A stretch of 34,824 bases of DNA from Azovibrio restrictus (GCA_029255605.1 JANLJF010000084.1:1-34824); one strand, 5' to 3'. Counted from the stretch's first letter, positions 1 to 7,149 are shown. Program-made: numbers and translations. The notes: generated by a model not told the origin, from the sequence alone.

Positions 1-12
1 TGACATCCGTCA
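1..12. promoter_or_regulatory. Isolated Crp/Fnr-like box at the window edge
   Basis: TGAC-ATCC-GTCA, a full match to TGAY-N4-RTCA, just past the stop of queD. If active it would serve a gene to the left of the window, which is not visible. Confidence 0.35.
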
Positions 13-31
13 GCATTTTTGAAGCTGATAT

Positions 32-388
32 CTATACACCGGTATATATAACACCGGACGAAGGGGTCTCATGCAGCTCTATTTTATCCAGTATAGGGAT
101 GTCCATTTTTATTTTGCCCCACAACCAGATGGCTACATTTTCACAGGTTGGGTTTTCCAAGCCCTTTACGTCGTTGAGCAGCTTGTGGTCTATTTCAGAC
201 AAGATGTGGTTCACTTTCAGTTTTATGTCAGAGAAGTCCATTACCCAGCCGAGTGTTTCATCTACGCCACCAGAGAAAAACAGTATTAATTGGTAGGTGT
301 GGCCATGTATGTTTCTGCATTTGTGTGTTTCTGAAACATTGGGTAAAAAATGTGCAGAATCAAAAGTGAATTTTCTAAAGATAATCAT
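32..388 (-). CDS. queD: 6-carboxy-5,6,7,8-tetrahydropterin synthase (QueD/PTPS family)
   Basis: Enzyme of the PTPS fold. The QueD branch converts 7,8-dihydroneopterin triphosphate to 6-carboxytetrahydropterin in queuosine/7-deazaguanine synthesis. At 118 residues it has the usual compact size. Visible Zn ligands are His13 (in SAHFL), His28 and His30 (in HGHTY), with the catalytic Cys24 four residues before the HGH. A second conserved histidine sits in IDHKLLND (His68), and a pterin-binding Glu is likely in ELHETPSSG near the C-terminus. The ATG at 388 starts directly with the family-typical beta strand, so no other start is needed. It is divergent from proline dehydrogenase, and the shared 121-bp spacer holds a Crp/Fnr-like box that fits promoters in both directions. 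No other que genes are in view, so a 6-pyruvoyl-tetrahydropterin synthase role cannot be excluded. Confidence 0.9.
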   Translation of the reverse strand: MIIFRKFTFDSAHFLPNVSETHKCRNIHGHTYQLILFFSGGVDETLGWVMDFSDIKLKVNHILSEIDHKLLNDVKGLENPTCENVAIWLWGKIKMDIPILDKIELHETPSSGVIYTGV

Positions 389-404
389 GTTTACAAATTA
401 TGTG

Positions 405-478
405 CAAAAGTCAATGTAGTAAACAACTCTAAACATGATGCAAGTCATTTTTGACAGCTCTTATTGTCGGTACATTTA
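405..478. promoter_or_regulatory. Bidirectional Crp/Fnr-box promoter for queD and proline dehydrogenase
   Basis: The box TGAT-GCAA-GTCA lies at 436-447 (centre 441.5). On the + strand TACATTTA (471-478) begins 29.5 bp from the centre. On the - strand GACTTTTG (412 down to 405) begins at the same distance. Each differs from the Bacteroidota -7 element TAnnTTTG at one position. A perfect TAGGTTTG at 484-491 could be an alternative, box-independent start for proline dehydrogenase. Box and spacing are seen directly; activity is inferred from the same geometry at other promoters in the window. Confidence 0.6.
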
Positions 479-509
479 TACGATAGGTTTGATACTTTAA
501 CTAAGGCAC

Positions 510-1688
510 ATGAATGATCAGTTCAATAACATAGAGGTTGCTTTTCGATATCGTAGCAATAAGGAACTTAAAATGTCTAAAATGCTATTCAGCATTATAG
601 ATTCATCTGTGATCACTAAAATGGGCATCGCATTTACACGTACATCAATAGCTTTAGGCTTGCCGTTAAATGCTATTTTCAAGAAAACCTTGTTCAGGCA
701 ATTTTGCGGAGGCACTACTTTAGGCGAAGCAGGCACAACTGCGGGTAAACTACGTCAATATAAAGTTCATTCGATATTGGACTATGGTGTAGAGGGAAAG
801 GAAACCGAGGCTGAGTTTGAAAAAACAACGAATAACCTAATGGATGCAGCGGCCTATGCTGCATCCAATAAAATTCCTTTTATCAGCATGAAGGTTACCG
901 GCATTGCCAGGTTTTCCTTGCTGGAAAAAGTGCACCAGAAAATACCATTAAGCACAACCGAAGAACAGGAATGGGGGCTGGTAAAAACAAGAATGGATGC
1001 CATTTGTTCTAAAGCCGCCACTTGGGGTGTAATGGTCTTAATAGATGCAGAAGAAACATGGATACAGGATGCAGTGAATATTATCACTGATGACATGATG
1101 TTGAAATACAACCAGTCAAAGCCGGTAGTATTTAATACCTTCCAGCTTTATTGCAGTGGCACACTTGCTTTTCTGCAGCAGTCGCACGAAGAAGCAAAAG
1201 CAAAGGGATATATATTAGGGGCAAAGCTGGTAAGGGGTGCATATATGGAAAAAGAACAGGCAAGGGCTTATAAAAATAATTATCCTAACCCGATTCAGAA
1301 AGACAAACTAAGTACGGATAAGGACTTTGATGCAGCTGTACAGTATTGCCTTGAAAATATTTCCGAAATTGGCCTGTTTATCGGTACACATAATGAAACA
1401 AGCTGCAGCCTTGCTGTTGCTTCTATGCAAGCATTAAATATACCCGCCGATCATCCGCACATATTTTTCTCTCAGCTATACGGTATGAGCGACCACATTT
1501 CTTTTAATCTTGCCAATAGTGGCTATAATGTAGCAAAGTACCTGCCATATGGCCCTGTACAGGATGTAATACCATACTTATTAAGACGCGCCGAAGAGAA
1601 TTCTTCTATTGCCGGACAATCTAATAGAGAACTCGCGCTGATAAAACGCGAGTTAACCAGGCGAAGCCTTGTTCATTCAAATGCATAA
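510..1688 (+). CDS. Proline dehydrogenase (monofunctional)
   Basis: FAD-dependent oxidation of L-proline to 1-pyrroline-5-carboxylate, the first step of proline catabolism, passing electrons to the quinone pool. The 392 residues form a ProDH (beta/alpha)8 barrel. Family motifs seen are KLVRGAYME (about 239-247), IGTHNE (291-296), QLYGM (322-326), YLPYGP (344-349) and RRAEEN (359-364). The last holds the paired Arg residues that hold the substrate carboxylate. The N-terminal FRYRSNKEL segment is typical of Bacteroidota members and supports the ATG at 510 over an internal ATG at 573. No P5C dehydrogenase domain or gene is nearby, so the second enzyme must be elsewhere. A Crp/Fnr-like box lies 62 bp upstream. 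Convergent with the next gene across 17 bp. Confidence 0.93.
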   Translation: MNDQFNNIEVAFRYRSNKELKMSKMLFSIIDSSVITKMGIAFTRTSIALGLPLNAIFKKTLFRQFCGGTTLGEAGTTAGKLRQYKVHSILDYGVEGKETEAEFEKTTNNLMDAAAYAASNKIPFISMKVTGIARFSLLEKVHQKIPLSTTEEQEWGLVKTRMDAICSKAATWGVMVLIDAEETWIQDAVNIITDDMMLKYNQSKPVVFNTFQLYCSGTLAFLQQSHEEAKAKGYILGAKLVRGAYMEKEQARAYKNNYPNPIQKDKLSTDKDFDAAVQYCLENISEIGLFIGTHNETSCSLAVASMQALNIPADHPHIFFSQLYGMSDHISFNLANSGYNVAKYLPYGPVQDVIPYLLRRAEENSSIAGQSNRELALIKRELTRRSLVHSNA

Positions 1689-1705
1689 AGCATTCAACCG
1701 CTCCT

Positions 1706-3316
1706 TTAGCCTTTAATATACCTGCCTGGAGCTAATACATTGTTGGGATCTACTGCGCGTTTGAGGCCCTTGAGAAAGTCGTCGAGTGTATTGTCCTGAT
1801 CAACTATTTGGCTGGCCATTGCATGTGTGGTTTCCCTATAAAAATAGTATCCGTGCTCATGTAAGGCAATATGGAGTTCATCGTAGCACTGCTCAGCTTT
1901 TTCATCCTCGCCGGCTACCTGCCTGTCCCATGCTATAGATGCAATCAGGTGCACGCTTCTCTCGCTTGTGCATTGCATAGATATAGCCGGCTCAAAGCCA
2001 TACTTTATGATGATCGCCTCAATCATGTCAATAGCTTTTTTCACATTGGCCCCATCAAAAGGTACAGTTGGACACATCCATATCATGCCGCACTTATCCT
2101 TATCCGGATCCATATTCGCAGGCACCTGAAAATCTTTTCTCCAATAACTCTGGCTGACAGGCACATTATCGGGGATACCGAGGTACTTACCGATCAGATA
2201 ATTTTTCAGCGAATCCTGCAGCGAATCTGAATCAACGCTACCACTGCCATTAAGCCTTTGAAGCATTTCCTCCTTGCCTACTTCGTATACCGAAAGACTG
2301 TCGGTATAGGCGGCTATTTTATCTTTTACAGCATTCGATTGTACTTCTGCGTGTTCCCTATTAACACCCCTAATGCATATTTCGCCGGTCCACAGTTTTA
2401 CATTCATCCCTTCATTGGCATACTGCAATATTTTTTGTGTGCGCTCATTTGAAGACAGGTGCGCCCACTCTGCACTATGCGTTGCCGGAAATTGCCTTAC
2501 CGTAGACAGTACCCTGAAATTATTATACATCGTCAGGGTAGGACGTACGAGGCCGGAAACAGCCATTTCATGAAGGCGATCGATCAATGAATAATACTTA
2601 TCCGCACTATCTACCTCATAGTGAACGAAATGAAAATACTCAGGCACGGTAGTAAGCCACATGGTAAGAGAGGTAACGATACCCAGATTTGATTGGGTAA
2701 ATATGCCATCGAGATAGGGGCCTACCCCCCATTTGAAAGTTTTAGCCGTAAGGTTGTCATCACCATATCGTTCAAACCCCGTTTTTATAACCTTACCATC
2801 AGGCAGCACTACCTCAAATCCGCAAACATAGCCCAGGCGCTCTGCATATAAACCCGTACCTATGCCTCGTTCCATCGTGTTTCCAATAAGGCTTGAATCT
2901 ACACTACCGCCAGTGGTACTTAACACCAGGTTGGATTTTTTAGATCTTAAGAACTGGTATAGCCCGCCTAATGTTACACCCGGTTCAATAGTCACATAAC
3001 CAAAGGATTCATTATAGTGGATTATTTTGTCCATCCTGCTCAAATCAATAATGACACAGGCACTTTTCACCGGTGCTTTAGAGCCGTAACCCCAATTGCA
3101 CCCCCTGCTAACGGGATACACCGGAATGTGAAACTCATTGGCTATTGTCATGCATCTTTGCACTTCGGCTGTACTAGCTGGTTTCACAATGGCGAGCACT
3201 TTCCCTTCATGTTTATAGGTTCCTGCTTCGTATTGCTCCAAAATATCAATATCAGTTTCAACATACGAATCTGAAACTGCTTGTCGAAATGCAGCAAGTG
3301 CAGCGGGTAAGTTCAT
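1706..3316 (-). CDS. FAD-binding oxidoreductase, vanillyl-alcohol oxidase / 4-cresol dehydrogenase type
   Basis: Two-domain flavoprotein of the VAO/PCMH superfamily, which oxidises para-substituted phenols or other alcohols. The PCMH FAD-binding domain shows PVSRGCNWGYGSKAP (about 68-82) and VTIEPGVTLGGLYQFL. These are followed by GNTMERGIGTGLYAERLGY, typical of the 4-cresol dehydrogenase branch, and the C-terminal NNVLAPGRY. I choose the ATG at 3316 (536 aa); the reading frame also extends to a TTG at 3340. There is no signal peptide, and no cytochrome subunit gene as in true 4-cresol dehydrogenase, so substrate and electron acceptor are unknown. The covalent FAD ligand could not be assigned with confidence. 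Two Crp/Fnr-like boxes lie upstream. Confidence 0.82.
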   Translation of the reverse strand: MNLPAALAAFRQAVSDSYVETDIDILEQYEAGTYKHEGKVLAIVKPASTAEVQRCMTIANEFHIPVYPVSRGCNWGYGSKAPVKSACVIIDLSRMDKIIHYNESFGYVTIEPGVTLGGLYQFLRSKKSNLVLSTTGGSVDSSLIGNTMERGIGTGLYAERLGYVCGFEVVLPDGKVIKTGFERYGDDNLTAKTFKWGVGPYLDGIFTQSNLGIVTSLTMWLTTVPEYFHFVHYEVDSADKYYSLIDRLHEMAVSGLVRPTLTMYNNFRVLSTVRQFPATHSAEWAHLSSNERTQKILQYANEGMNVKLWTGEICIRGVNREHAEVQSNAVKDKIAAYTDSLSVYEVGKEEMLQRLNGSGSVDSDSLQDSLKNYLIGKYLGIPDNVPVSQSYWRKDFQVPANMDPDKDKCGMIWMCPTVPFDGANVKKAIDMIEAIIIKYGFEPAISMQCTSERSVHLIASIAWDRQVAGEDEKAEQCYDELHIALHEHGYYFYRETTHAMASQIVDQDNTLDDFLKGLKRAVDPNNVLAPGRYIKG

Positions 3317-3336
3317 CTTATCTAAGTTTATGCTGC

Positions 3337-3423
3337 ACAAGGTAGAACGATACGGTGCTGCTAAAAATGACTTTTATCATGCTGGCCTAGCCTATTCAGC
3401 AGCCCTGACTATGATGCGCGTCA
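3337..3423 (-). promoter_or_regulatory. Crp/Fnr-box promoter of the VAO-type flavoprotein gene
   Basis: Proximal box TGAC-TTTT-ATCA at 3368-3379 (centre 3373.5) and distal box TGAT-GCGC-GTCA at 3412-3423. Their centres are 44 bp apart, twice the 22-bp step seen elsewhere. On the - strand TACCTTGT (3344 down to 3337) starts 29.5 bp from the proximal centre. It is a weak -7 match with two mismatches. Predicted transcription start is near 3332, about 16 nt before the ATG at 3316. Confidence 0.55.
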
Positions 3424-3486
3424 TGTTGCTTAGAATGCTGTAGCCAGCATGTAACTGTAAAGCGAAAGACTACATCAAACAACAAC

Positions 3487-3858
3487 TCATTTGAATTTTA
3501 GCAGCACATAGATGTATATCGTTTTGGATAAGCGCATCAACCAGGGTTGCAATAATATGACAACCGCCGTTGAAAAGAGGAAGGCATAGATAAAGCTATT
3601 ATCCTGGTAGGTGATGTCCCATACACAGGCATAAAAAATCACTGCAATGGCATATACTATTACGCTGACAGCATAGTTGATGCCGGGGGCATTTTCTTCA
3701 CCGCTCTTTATTTTATGCCCGCAAACGGGACAATCGTCCACAGTTGTAAGCATCTTACTGAGCGGGAAAACACTTTTGTGAATGTAAATATTACCCTTCC
3801 CACACTTGGGGCATTTCCCCCTCAGGATATTCAGTACTTTAGTTTTTATGTCGAACAT
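3487..3858 (-). CDS. DUF983 family zinc-ribbon membrane protein
   Basis: 123 residues. The N-terminal cytoplasmic zinc ribbon has two CxxC knuckles, CPKC at 16-19 and CPVC at 43-46. Two hydrophobic segments follow (about residues 57-80 and 86-107), matching DUF983. Function is unknown; some alphaproteobacterial members are annotated near cytochrome oxidase genes, which gives no firm role here. It lies 57 bp downstream of a Crp/Fnr regulator on the same strand but has its own box and -7 element in that gap. The predicted transcription start is only a few bases before the ATG. Confidence 0.85.
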   Translation of the reverse strand: MFDIKTKVLNILRGKCPKCGKGNIYIHKSVFPLSKMLTTVDDCPVCGHKIKSGEENAPGINYAVSVIVYAIAVIFYACVWDITYQDNSFIYAFLFSTAVVILLQPWLMRLSKTIYIYVLLKFK

Positions 3859-3866
3859 TGTCTGGA

Positions 3867-3909
3867 TAAATGTAAACGAACATCCTGTTAGTAAATTTGA
3901 TTTTTATCA
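3867..3909 (-). promoter_or_regulatory. Crp/Fnr-box promoter of the DUF983 gene
   Basis: Box TGAT-TTTT-ATCA at 3898-3909 (centre 3903.5). TACATTTA on the - strand (3874 down to 3867) starts exactly 29.5 bp away and is identical to the -7 candidate of proline dehydrogenase. The predicted start near 3862 leaves almost no leader before the ATG at 3858. Confidence 0.6.
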
Positions 3910-3914
3910 CATCT

Positions 3915-4625
3915 CTAATCGGGGAAATTGGATATATCGGCCAACCTGCGAATGTCTGTAACTTCTATTTTACGGCCGTGTGTGGAAAGAATGCCCTCCT
4001 GCCTGAATTCTGTAAGTGTCCTGGCTACGTTTTCCCTTGTTGTGCCGGCCATGTTGGCAATATCATCACGAGAAACCCTTATCAATACAGGTTGTCCATC
4101 CGCCACGCTTCTTTTAAATTTCTCCCGTAAAATAATCAGGGCGATGGCAATACGTTCCTTTACTGGCCTTTGGGCAAATGCAGATACATTATTCGTAAAA
4201 ACGGTAAACTCATGACTGAGCACTTTCAGCAGCATTTTGGAAAGGTTGGGGGAAGTGGTAATAACTTCGAGAAAATCGGCGGCGGGTATATAACTTAATA
4301 CACTCTCCTCCAAGGCTGCGGCAGCATCGGGGTAGCACTCGTCTGCCAATACCGCGTGGTAGCCAATAAATTCTCCGGCACCTGCTACATAAAAGATATG
4401 TTCCTGCCCTTCATTACCGATCTTATATTTTTTTACCATACCCGATTGGATAAAATATATCCCGGTAGCCATAGCACCTTCTCTGAAAATCACATCCCCT
4501 TTCTGATAATGCTCTTCCCTGGCATGCATCATTAATCGGGCCTGGTCGGCATCACTAAGTTCCATCAGTATAGACCTGGATTGGAAATCCCATTGGTCGA
4601 TAGGGAAAATGCCATTCAAACTCAT
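3915..4625 (-). CDS. Crp/Fnr family transcriptional regulator 1
   Basis: 236 residues with a cyclic-nucleotide-binding-like beta barrel (about 20-130), a dimerisation helix (about 130-172) and a C-terminal winged helix-turn-helix (about 184-222). The recognition helix contains RENVAR (197-202), which keeps the Arg-Glu-x3-Arg pattern that lets CRP read the TGA core. There is only one Cys (about 97), so it cannot carry an Fnr-type four-Cys Fe-S cluster. The effector pocket is not CRP-like enough to claim cAMP. Its gene sits among many TGAY-N4-RTCA boxes, and it is my preferred candidate for reading them. It is divergent from a second Crp/Fnr gene across 34 bp, so promoter sequences must overlap coding DNA. 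Confidence 0.9.
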   Translation of the reverse strand: MSLNGIFPIDQWDFQSRSILMELSDADQARLMMHAREEHYQKGDVIFREGAMATGIYFIQSGMVKKYKIGNEGQEHIFYVAGAGEFIGYHAVLADECYPDAAAALEESVLSYIPAADFLEVITTSPNLSKMLLKVLSHEFTVFTNNVSAFAQRPVKERIAIALIILREKFKRSVADGQPVLIRVSRDDIANMAGTTRENVARTLTEFRQEGILSTHGRKIEVTDIRRLADISNFPD

Positions 4626-4659
4626 CCTTCAAAAATAACAAAAACATTAGTTTAGCAGA

Positions 4660-5283
4660 ATGAATATCCTTGATGACATATCAGAATTCAAATCTTCTCC
4701 CGAACTGGTTGCAAAACTATATCAATACAGTTTACAAAAAAGCTATCCTGCCGGCACCGTAATACTCAACGAGAATGCGCATATACGCTCCATACCCATT
4801 GTGATGAGTGGAACGCTGAAAGTTATACGGACAGATGAAGATGGCCGCGAGTTATTACTATATTATATAAAGGCCGGCGAAAGCTGCATCATGTCTTTTC
4901 TGGGGGGGTTGCACCATGAAACGAGCAAAGTAAAAGCCGAAGTGGAAGAAGAAGCAGAGATACTTTTTCTTCCTATGGATAAGGTGAGCCTCTTTATCAA
5001 AGAATACCCTCAATGGCTCGATTACATATTTCGCCTATACCATAAGCGATTCGAGGAATTGCTGGAAATAGTAAATGCTATCGCTTTCAAAAAAGTAGAT
5101 GAACGGTTAGTGAGTTTGCTGTACAAAAAATCAGAGCTGGCTAAATCTAATGTTATTACCATTACGCATGAACAATTAGCGGGTGAATTGGGAACAGCAC
5201 GCGTGGTGGTTTCCCGCCTGCTGAAACAACTGGAAGAAAACGGTGTTGTACGGTTAGGCAGAAACAAAATAACGCTTGTATAA
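4660..5283 (+). CDS. Crp/Fnr family transcriptional regulator 2
   Basis: 207 residues with an N-terminal effector barrel (about 15-110), a long dimer helix (about 112-145) and a winged HTH (about 168-205). The recognition helix reads ARVVVSR (180-186). It keeps the Ser-Arg pair of Fnr-like proteins but has Val where the DNA-reading Glu usually stands (compare E-x-x-S-R in Fnr), so its operator may differ from the classic one. It has a single Cys (C76) and no Fe-S motif. The next genes downstream are the rhodanese/thioredoxin operon on the same strand, after 322 bp. Control of that operon is plausible by context but unproven. Confidence 0.9.
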   Translation: MNILDDISEFKSSPELVAKLYQYSLQKSYPAGTVILNENAHIRSIPIVMSGTLKVIRTDEDGRELLLYYIKAGESCIMSFLGGLHHETSKVKAEVEEEAEILFLPMDKVSLFIKEYPQWLDYIFRLYHKRFEELLEIVNAIAFKKVDERLVSLLYKKSELAKSNVITITHEQLAGELGTARVVVSRLLKQLEENGVVRLGRNKITLV

Positions 5284-5605
5284 GCAAGTAACCGGACAGT
5301 TTTTGAATGCATATAGTGCGCGGCACACACGGGCGTACCTTGCTGCAACCTACATACAATTTCGCCCTTAGCAGAAGTATATTTATTACTATTGCATTAA
5401 CATGTGCTGATTAGCACTGAAGCTGCCAGCCAATATCCCGCCCCGGTTCGCAGTTTATAATGGACATCTATATAGCCATAAAAGAAATGCTGTTATTAAG
5501 ACAGCGTTATGTAACAAAAGTAGCTGTACATAAAAATCAACAGTAGCAAATTTGCATGATAAAACACAAGACACATCATGTGTTTAAACACTTAAAAACA
5601 AAAAC
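5284..5605 (+). promoter_or_regulatory. 322-bp spacer before the rhodanese operon with nested palindromes
   Basis: No convincing ORF. Structure is concentrated in the last 60 bp: palindrome GCAAATTTGC (5546-5555), an inverted repeat CATGAT (5555-5560) / ATCATG (5575-5580), and a perfect 12-bp palindrome GTGTTTAAACAC (5580-5591). CAAATTTG (5547-5554) could act as a -7 element with one mismatch to TAnnTTTG. No TGAY-N4-RTCA box was found, so this operon is probably not in the regulon seen elsewhere in the window. Confidence 0.4.
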
Positions 5606-5917
5606 ATGGGATTTTTTTCATCATTATTAGGAAACAAAAGTGATAGCAAGCTATCAGAAGTTATACAAGCCGGTGCATACTTAGTAGATGTGCGCACCCC
5701 GGCAGAGTTTGCTATGGGTAGCGTGAAGGGTGCTGAAAACATTCCGTTAGATAGTATTCCCGCACACCTATCGAAGTTCAGGGGCAAAGAGAATATTGTT
5801 GTCTTTTGCAGGAGTGGTGCGCGTAGTACCCAGGCAAAAAGCCTGCTGGAACATAATGGCATTCAAAATGTTATTAACGGAGGTGCCTGGACTAATGTAC
5901 AAAGCGCAGTAAAATAA
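5606..5917 (+). CDS. Rhodanese-like sulfurtransferase, single domain
   Basis: 103 residues. One rhodanese domain with VDVRTPAEF (28-36), GAENIPL (42-48) and the active-site loop CRSGARS starting at Cys68, which would carry a persulfide. The loop has the six-residue length of PspE/GlpE-type sulfurtransferases. It is first in an operon of four genes with two small Cys-bearing membrane proteins and a thioredoxin, which suggests sulfane-sulfur or thiol transfer at the inner face of the membrane. The N-terminal FFSSLLG stretch is short and is not a signal peptide. Confidence 0.9.
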   Translation: MGFFSSLLGNKSDSKLSEVIQAGAYLVDVRTPAEFAMGSVKGAENIPLDSIPAHLSKFRGKENIVVFCRSGARSTQAKSLLEHNGIQNVINGGAWTNVQSAVK

Positions 5918-5989
5918 TAACGCACATCGCTTGCTGGCTTTTGCCGACTATATGCATTATTGTGCATTGACACTTATAAAACAAAAGAA

Positions 5990-6226
5990 ATGAGAAACAG
6001 GATTTTAGACGGTTGGAATTTCATGCGTGTACTGCGCCTGGTTGTAGGACTCATAGTCGTAGTACAGGCAGTGATTACGAAAGATATTCTGTTTGGGGCA
6101 CTGGGCGGACTATTTACATTAATGCCTTTACTCAATATCGGTTGCTGTGGTAGTGCCGGATGTAATGTGCCTACGCGTCGCAACGATAAGGAAGTAAAAG
6201 ACATTTCGTATGAAGAAGTTCATTAA
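5990..6226 (+). CDS. Small Cys-rich membrane protein of the rhodanese operon
   Basis: 78 residues from the ATG at 5990; the open frame extends to a TTG at 5960, but the ATG follows an A-rich stretch and gives the conserved-looking start MRNRILDGWNFMRVLR. Two hydrophobic segments (about 15-30 and 34-50) are followed by NIGCCGSAGC, a C-C-x3-C cluster next to the membrane. No named domain was recognised. It overlaps the next gene by 17 bp. The clustered cysteines beside rhodanese and thioredoxin suggest a thiol- or metal-binding role (inference). Confidence 0.75.
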   Translation: MRNRILDGWNFMRVLRLVVGLIVVVQAVITKDILFGALGGLFTLMPLLNIGCCGSAGCNVPTRRNDKEVKDISYEEVH

Positions 6227-6416
6227 AACATATTTGCTATCAATAGTGGGTGTAATAGTTGGTGCAGTTGCCGGTTATGCCTACTGGAAATTGGTAGGTT
6301 GCAGTTCCGGTAGTTGCGCTATTACCTCAAAACCGCTGAACAGCACATTATATGGTGCGGTTATGGGAGGGTTGTTATTCTCCATATTTCAAAACAACAA
6401 TAAAAAAACAGCATGA
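6210..6416 (+). CDS. DUF6132-type small membrane protein
   Basis: 68 residues. An N-terminal membrane segment (about 7-29) contains GVIVGAVAGYAYW, then VGCSSGSC (Cys pair separated by four residues), then a second segment YGAVMGGLLFSIF. The pattern matches my recollection of DUF6132, a small family found beside rhodanese and thioredoxin genes in Bacteroidota. It overlaps both neighbours, by 17 bp upstream and 4 bp downstream, so translation is probably coupled. Function unknown. Confidence 0.75.
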   Translation: MKKFIKTYLLSIVGVIVGAVAGYAYWKLVGCSSGSCAITSKPLNSTLYGAVMGGLLFSIFQNNNKKTA

Positions 6417-6706
6417 CCTTTCAAGAAATTATAAACCAGAATAAACCAGTGCTAGTGGATTTCTTTGCCACCTGGTGCGGCCCTTGCAAAATGATGTCCC
6501 CGATACTGACCGACCTAAAGAATCGCGTTGGTGATAAGGCAGATATCATTAAAATCGACGTAGATAAAAACCCGCAGGCTGCAGTTGCTTACCAGGTGCA
6601 GGGTGTACCCACGTTAGTATTATTTAAAAGCGGCAAAGTCATTTGGCGCCAATCAGGTGTTGTGCCTGCCAATGCATTAGAACAATTGATCAATCAGAAT
6701 AACTAA
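6413..6706 (+). CDS. Thioredoxin
   Basis: 97 residues, a classical cytosolic thioredoxin: FFATWCGPCKMM with the redox pair Cys22/Cys25 and the cis-proline motif GVPTL. No signal peptide or membrane anchor. Its start overlaps the DUF6132 stop by 4 bp, so it is the last gene of the rhodanese operon. It would reduce persulfide or disulfide forms of the operon partners (inference from context). It is slightly shorter than typical thioredoxins (about 105) because the N-terminus is trimmed. Confidence 0.95.
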   Translation: MTFQEIINQNKPVLVDFFATWCGPCKMMSPILTDLKNRVGDKADIIKIDVDKNPQAAVAYQVQGVPTLVLFKSGKVIWRQSGVVPANALEQLINQNN

Positions 6707-6750
6707 TACTTTTTCTTTGCCCTCCTACCCGGGAGGCATATTTGCTATAC

Positions 6751-6816
6751 TGAGCGAAATCAGGTTTCCCTCTAATCATGATCATAACAATTGGGGGAAC
6801 CACCCATTTATCTTTG
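6751..6816 (+). promoter_or_regulatory. Crp/Fnr-box promoter of the YtxH gene (variant spacing)
   Basis: Perfect -7 element TATCTTTG at 6809-6816. Box TGAG-CGAA-ATCA at 6751-6762 (one base off the TGAY core), and 22 bp downstream a half-box TAAT-CATG-ATCA at 6773-6784. The proximal centre is 30.5 bp from the -7 T, one more than at the other promoters. Predicted start is near 6821. Confidence 0.5.
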
Positions 6817-6838
6817 TAGTTCATTAATAACTACTAAC

Positions 6839-7102
6839 ATGAAAAATACAGGCAAAATATTACTGGGACTCGCCGGGCTCTTTGCTGTTGGTGCAATTGT
6901 AGGTGCTTTATATGCGCCTGATAAAGGAGAACGAACAAGAAGACGTATAGCACGTAATGGCAGATGGATTTTCCATACAGCTACAGATGCTATAGAAGAA
7001 GGAAAGGATAATCTGCAGGCGCTGAGAGACCGTATAAAAGATGACCTGGAAAAGGTAGATGAAGAAATAGACAGGCTGTCGCGTTGCCGGACGAATGCCT
7101 AA
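6839..7102 (+). CDS. YtxH domain-containing protein
   Basis: 87 residues from the ATG at 6839; the open frame upstream to 6791 contains the predicted promoter and is not translated. One membrane or signal-like segment (about 6-25) contains GAIVGALYAPDKGERTRRR, the glycine-rich helix followed by the APxxG/basic motif typical of YtxH. The C-terminal 45 residues are charged and likely alpha-helical. YtxH proteins are general-stress proteins in Bacillus; the molecular role is unknown. A strong bidirectional terminator follows. Confidence 0.85.
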   Translation: MKNTGKILLGLAGLFAVGAIVGALYAPDKGERTRRRIARNGRWIFHTATDAIEEGKDNLQALRDRIKDDLEKVDEEIDRLSRCRTNA

Positions 7103-7116
7103 CCCGACTTTATTAC

Positions 7117-7149
7117 AATAAGCCTGCCATTATGTATGGCAGGCTTATT
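7117..7149. terminator. Bidirectional terminator between YtxH and AI-2E genes
   Basis: Perfect 14-bp inverted repeat: left arm 7117-7130 (AATAAGCCTGCCAT), 5-nt loop, right arm 7136-7149. The AT-rich outer bases give T-rich 3' sides in both directions. It sits between convergent genes and overlaps the stop codon of the transporter gene on the - strand. Confidence 0.85.

Noticed and set aside
4629-4640. TATTTTTG on the - strand just before regulator 1
   Set aside because: It matches TAnnTTTG but lies only a few bases before the ATG, which would give a leaderless start; the region is a plain A/T run.
5641-5656. Perfect inverted repeat TGATAGC-AA-GCTATCA
   Set aside because: It lies inside the rhodanese coding region and has longer arms and different spacing from the regulon box; probably chance.
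5960-5989. Extended TTG start of the small Cys-rich membrane protein
   Set aside because: The ATG at 5990 has a better start context and gives the natural membrane-protein N-terminus.
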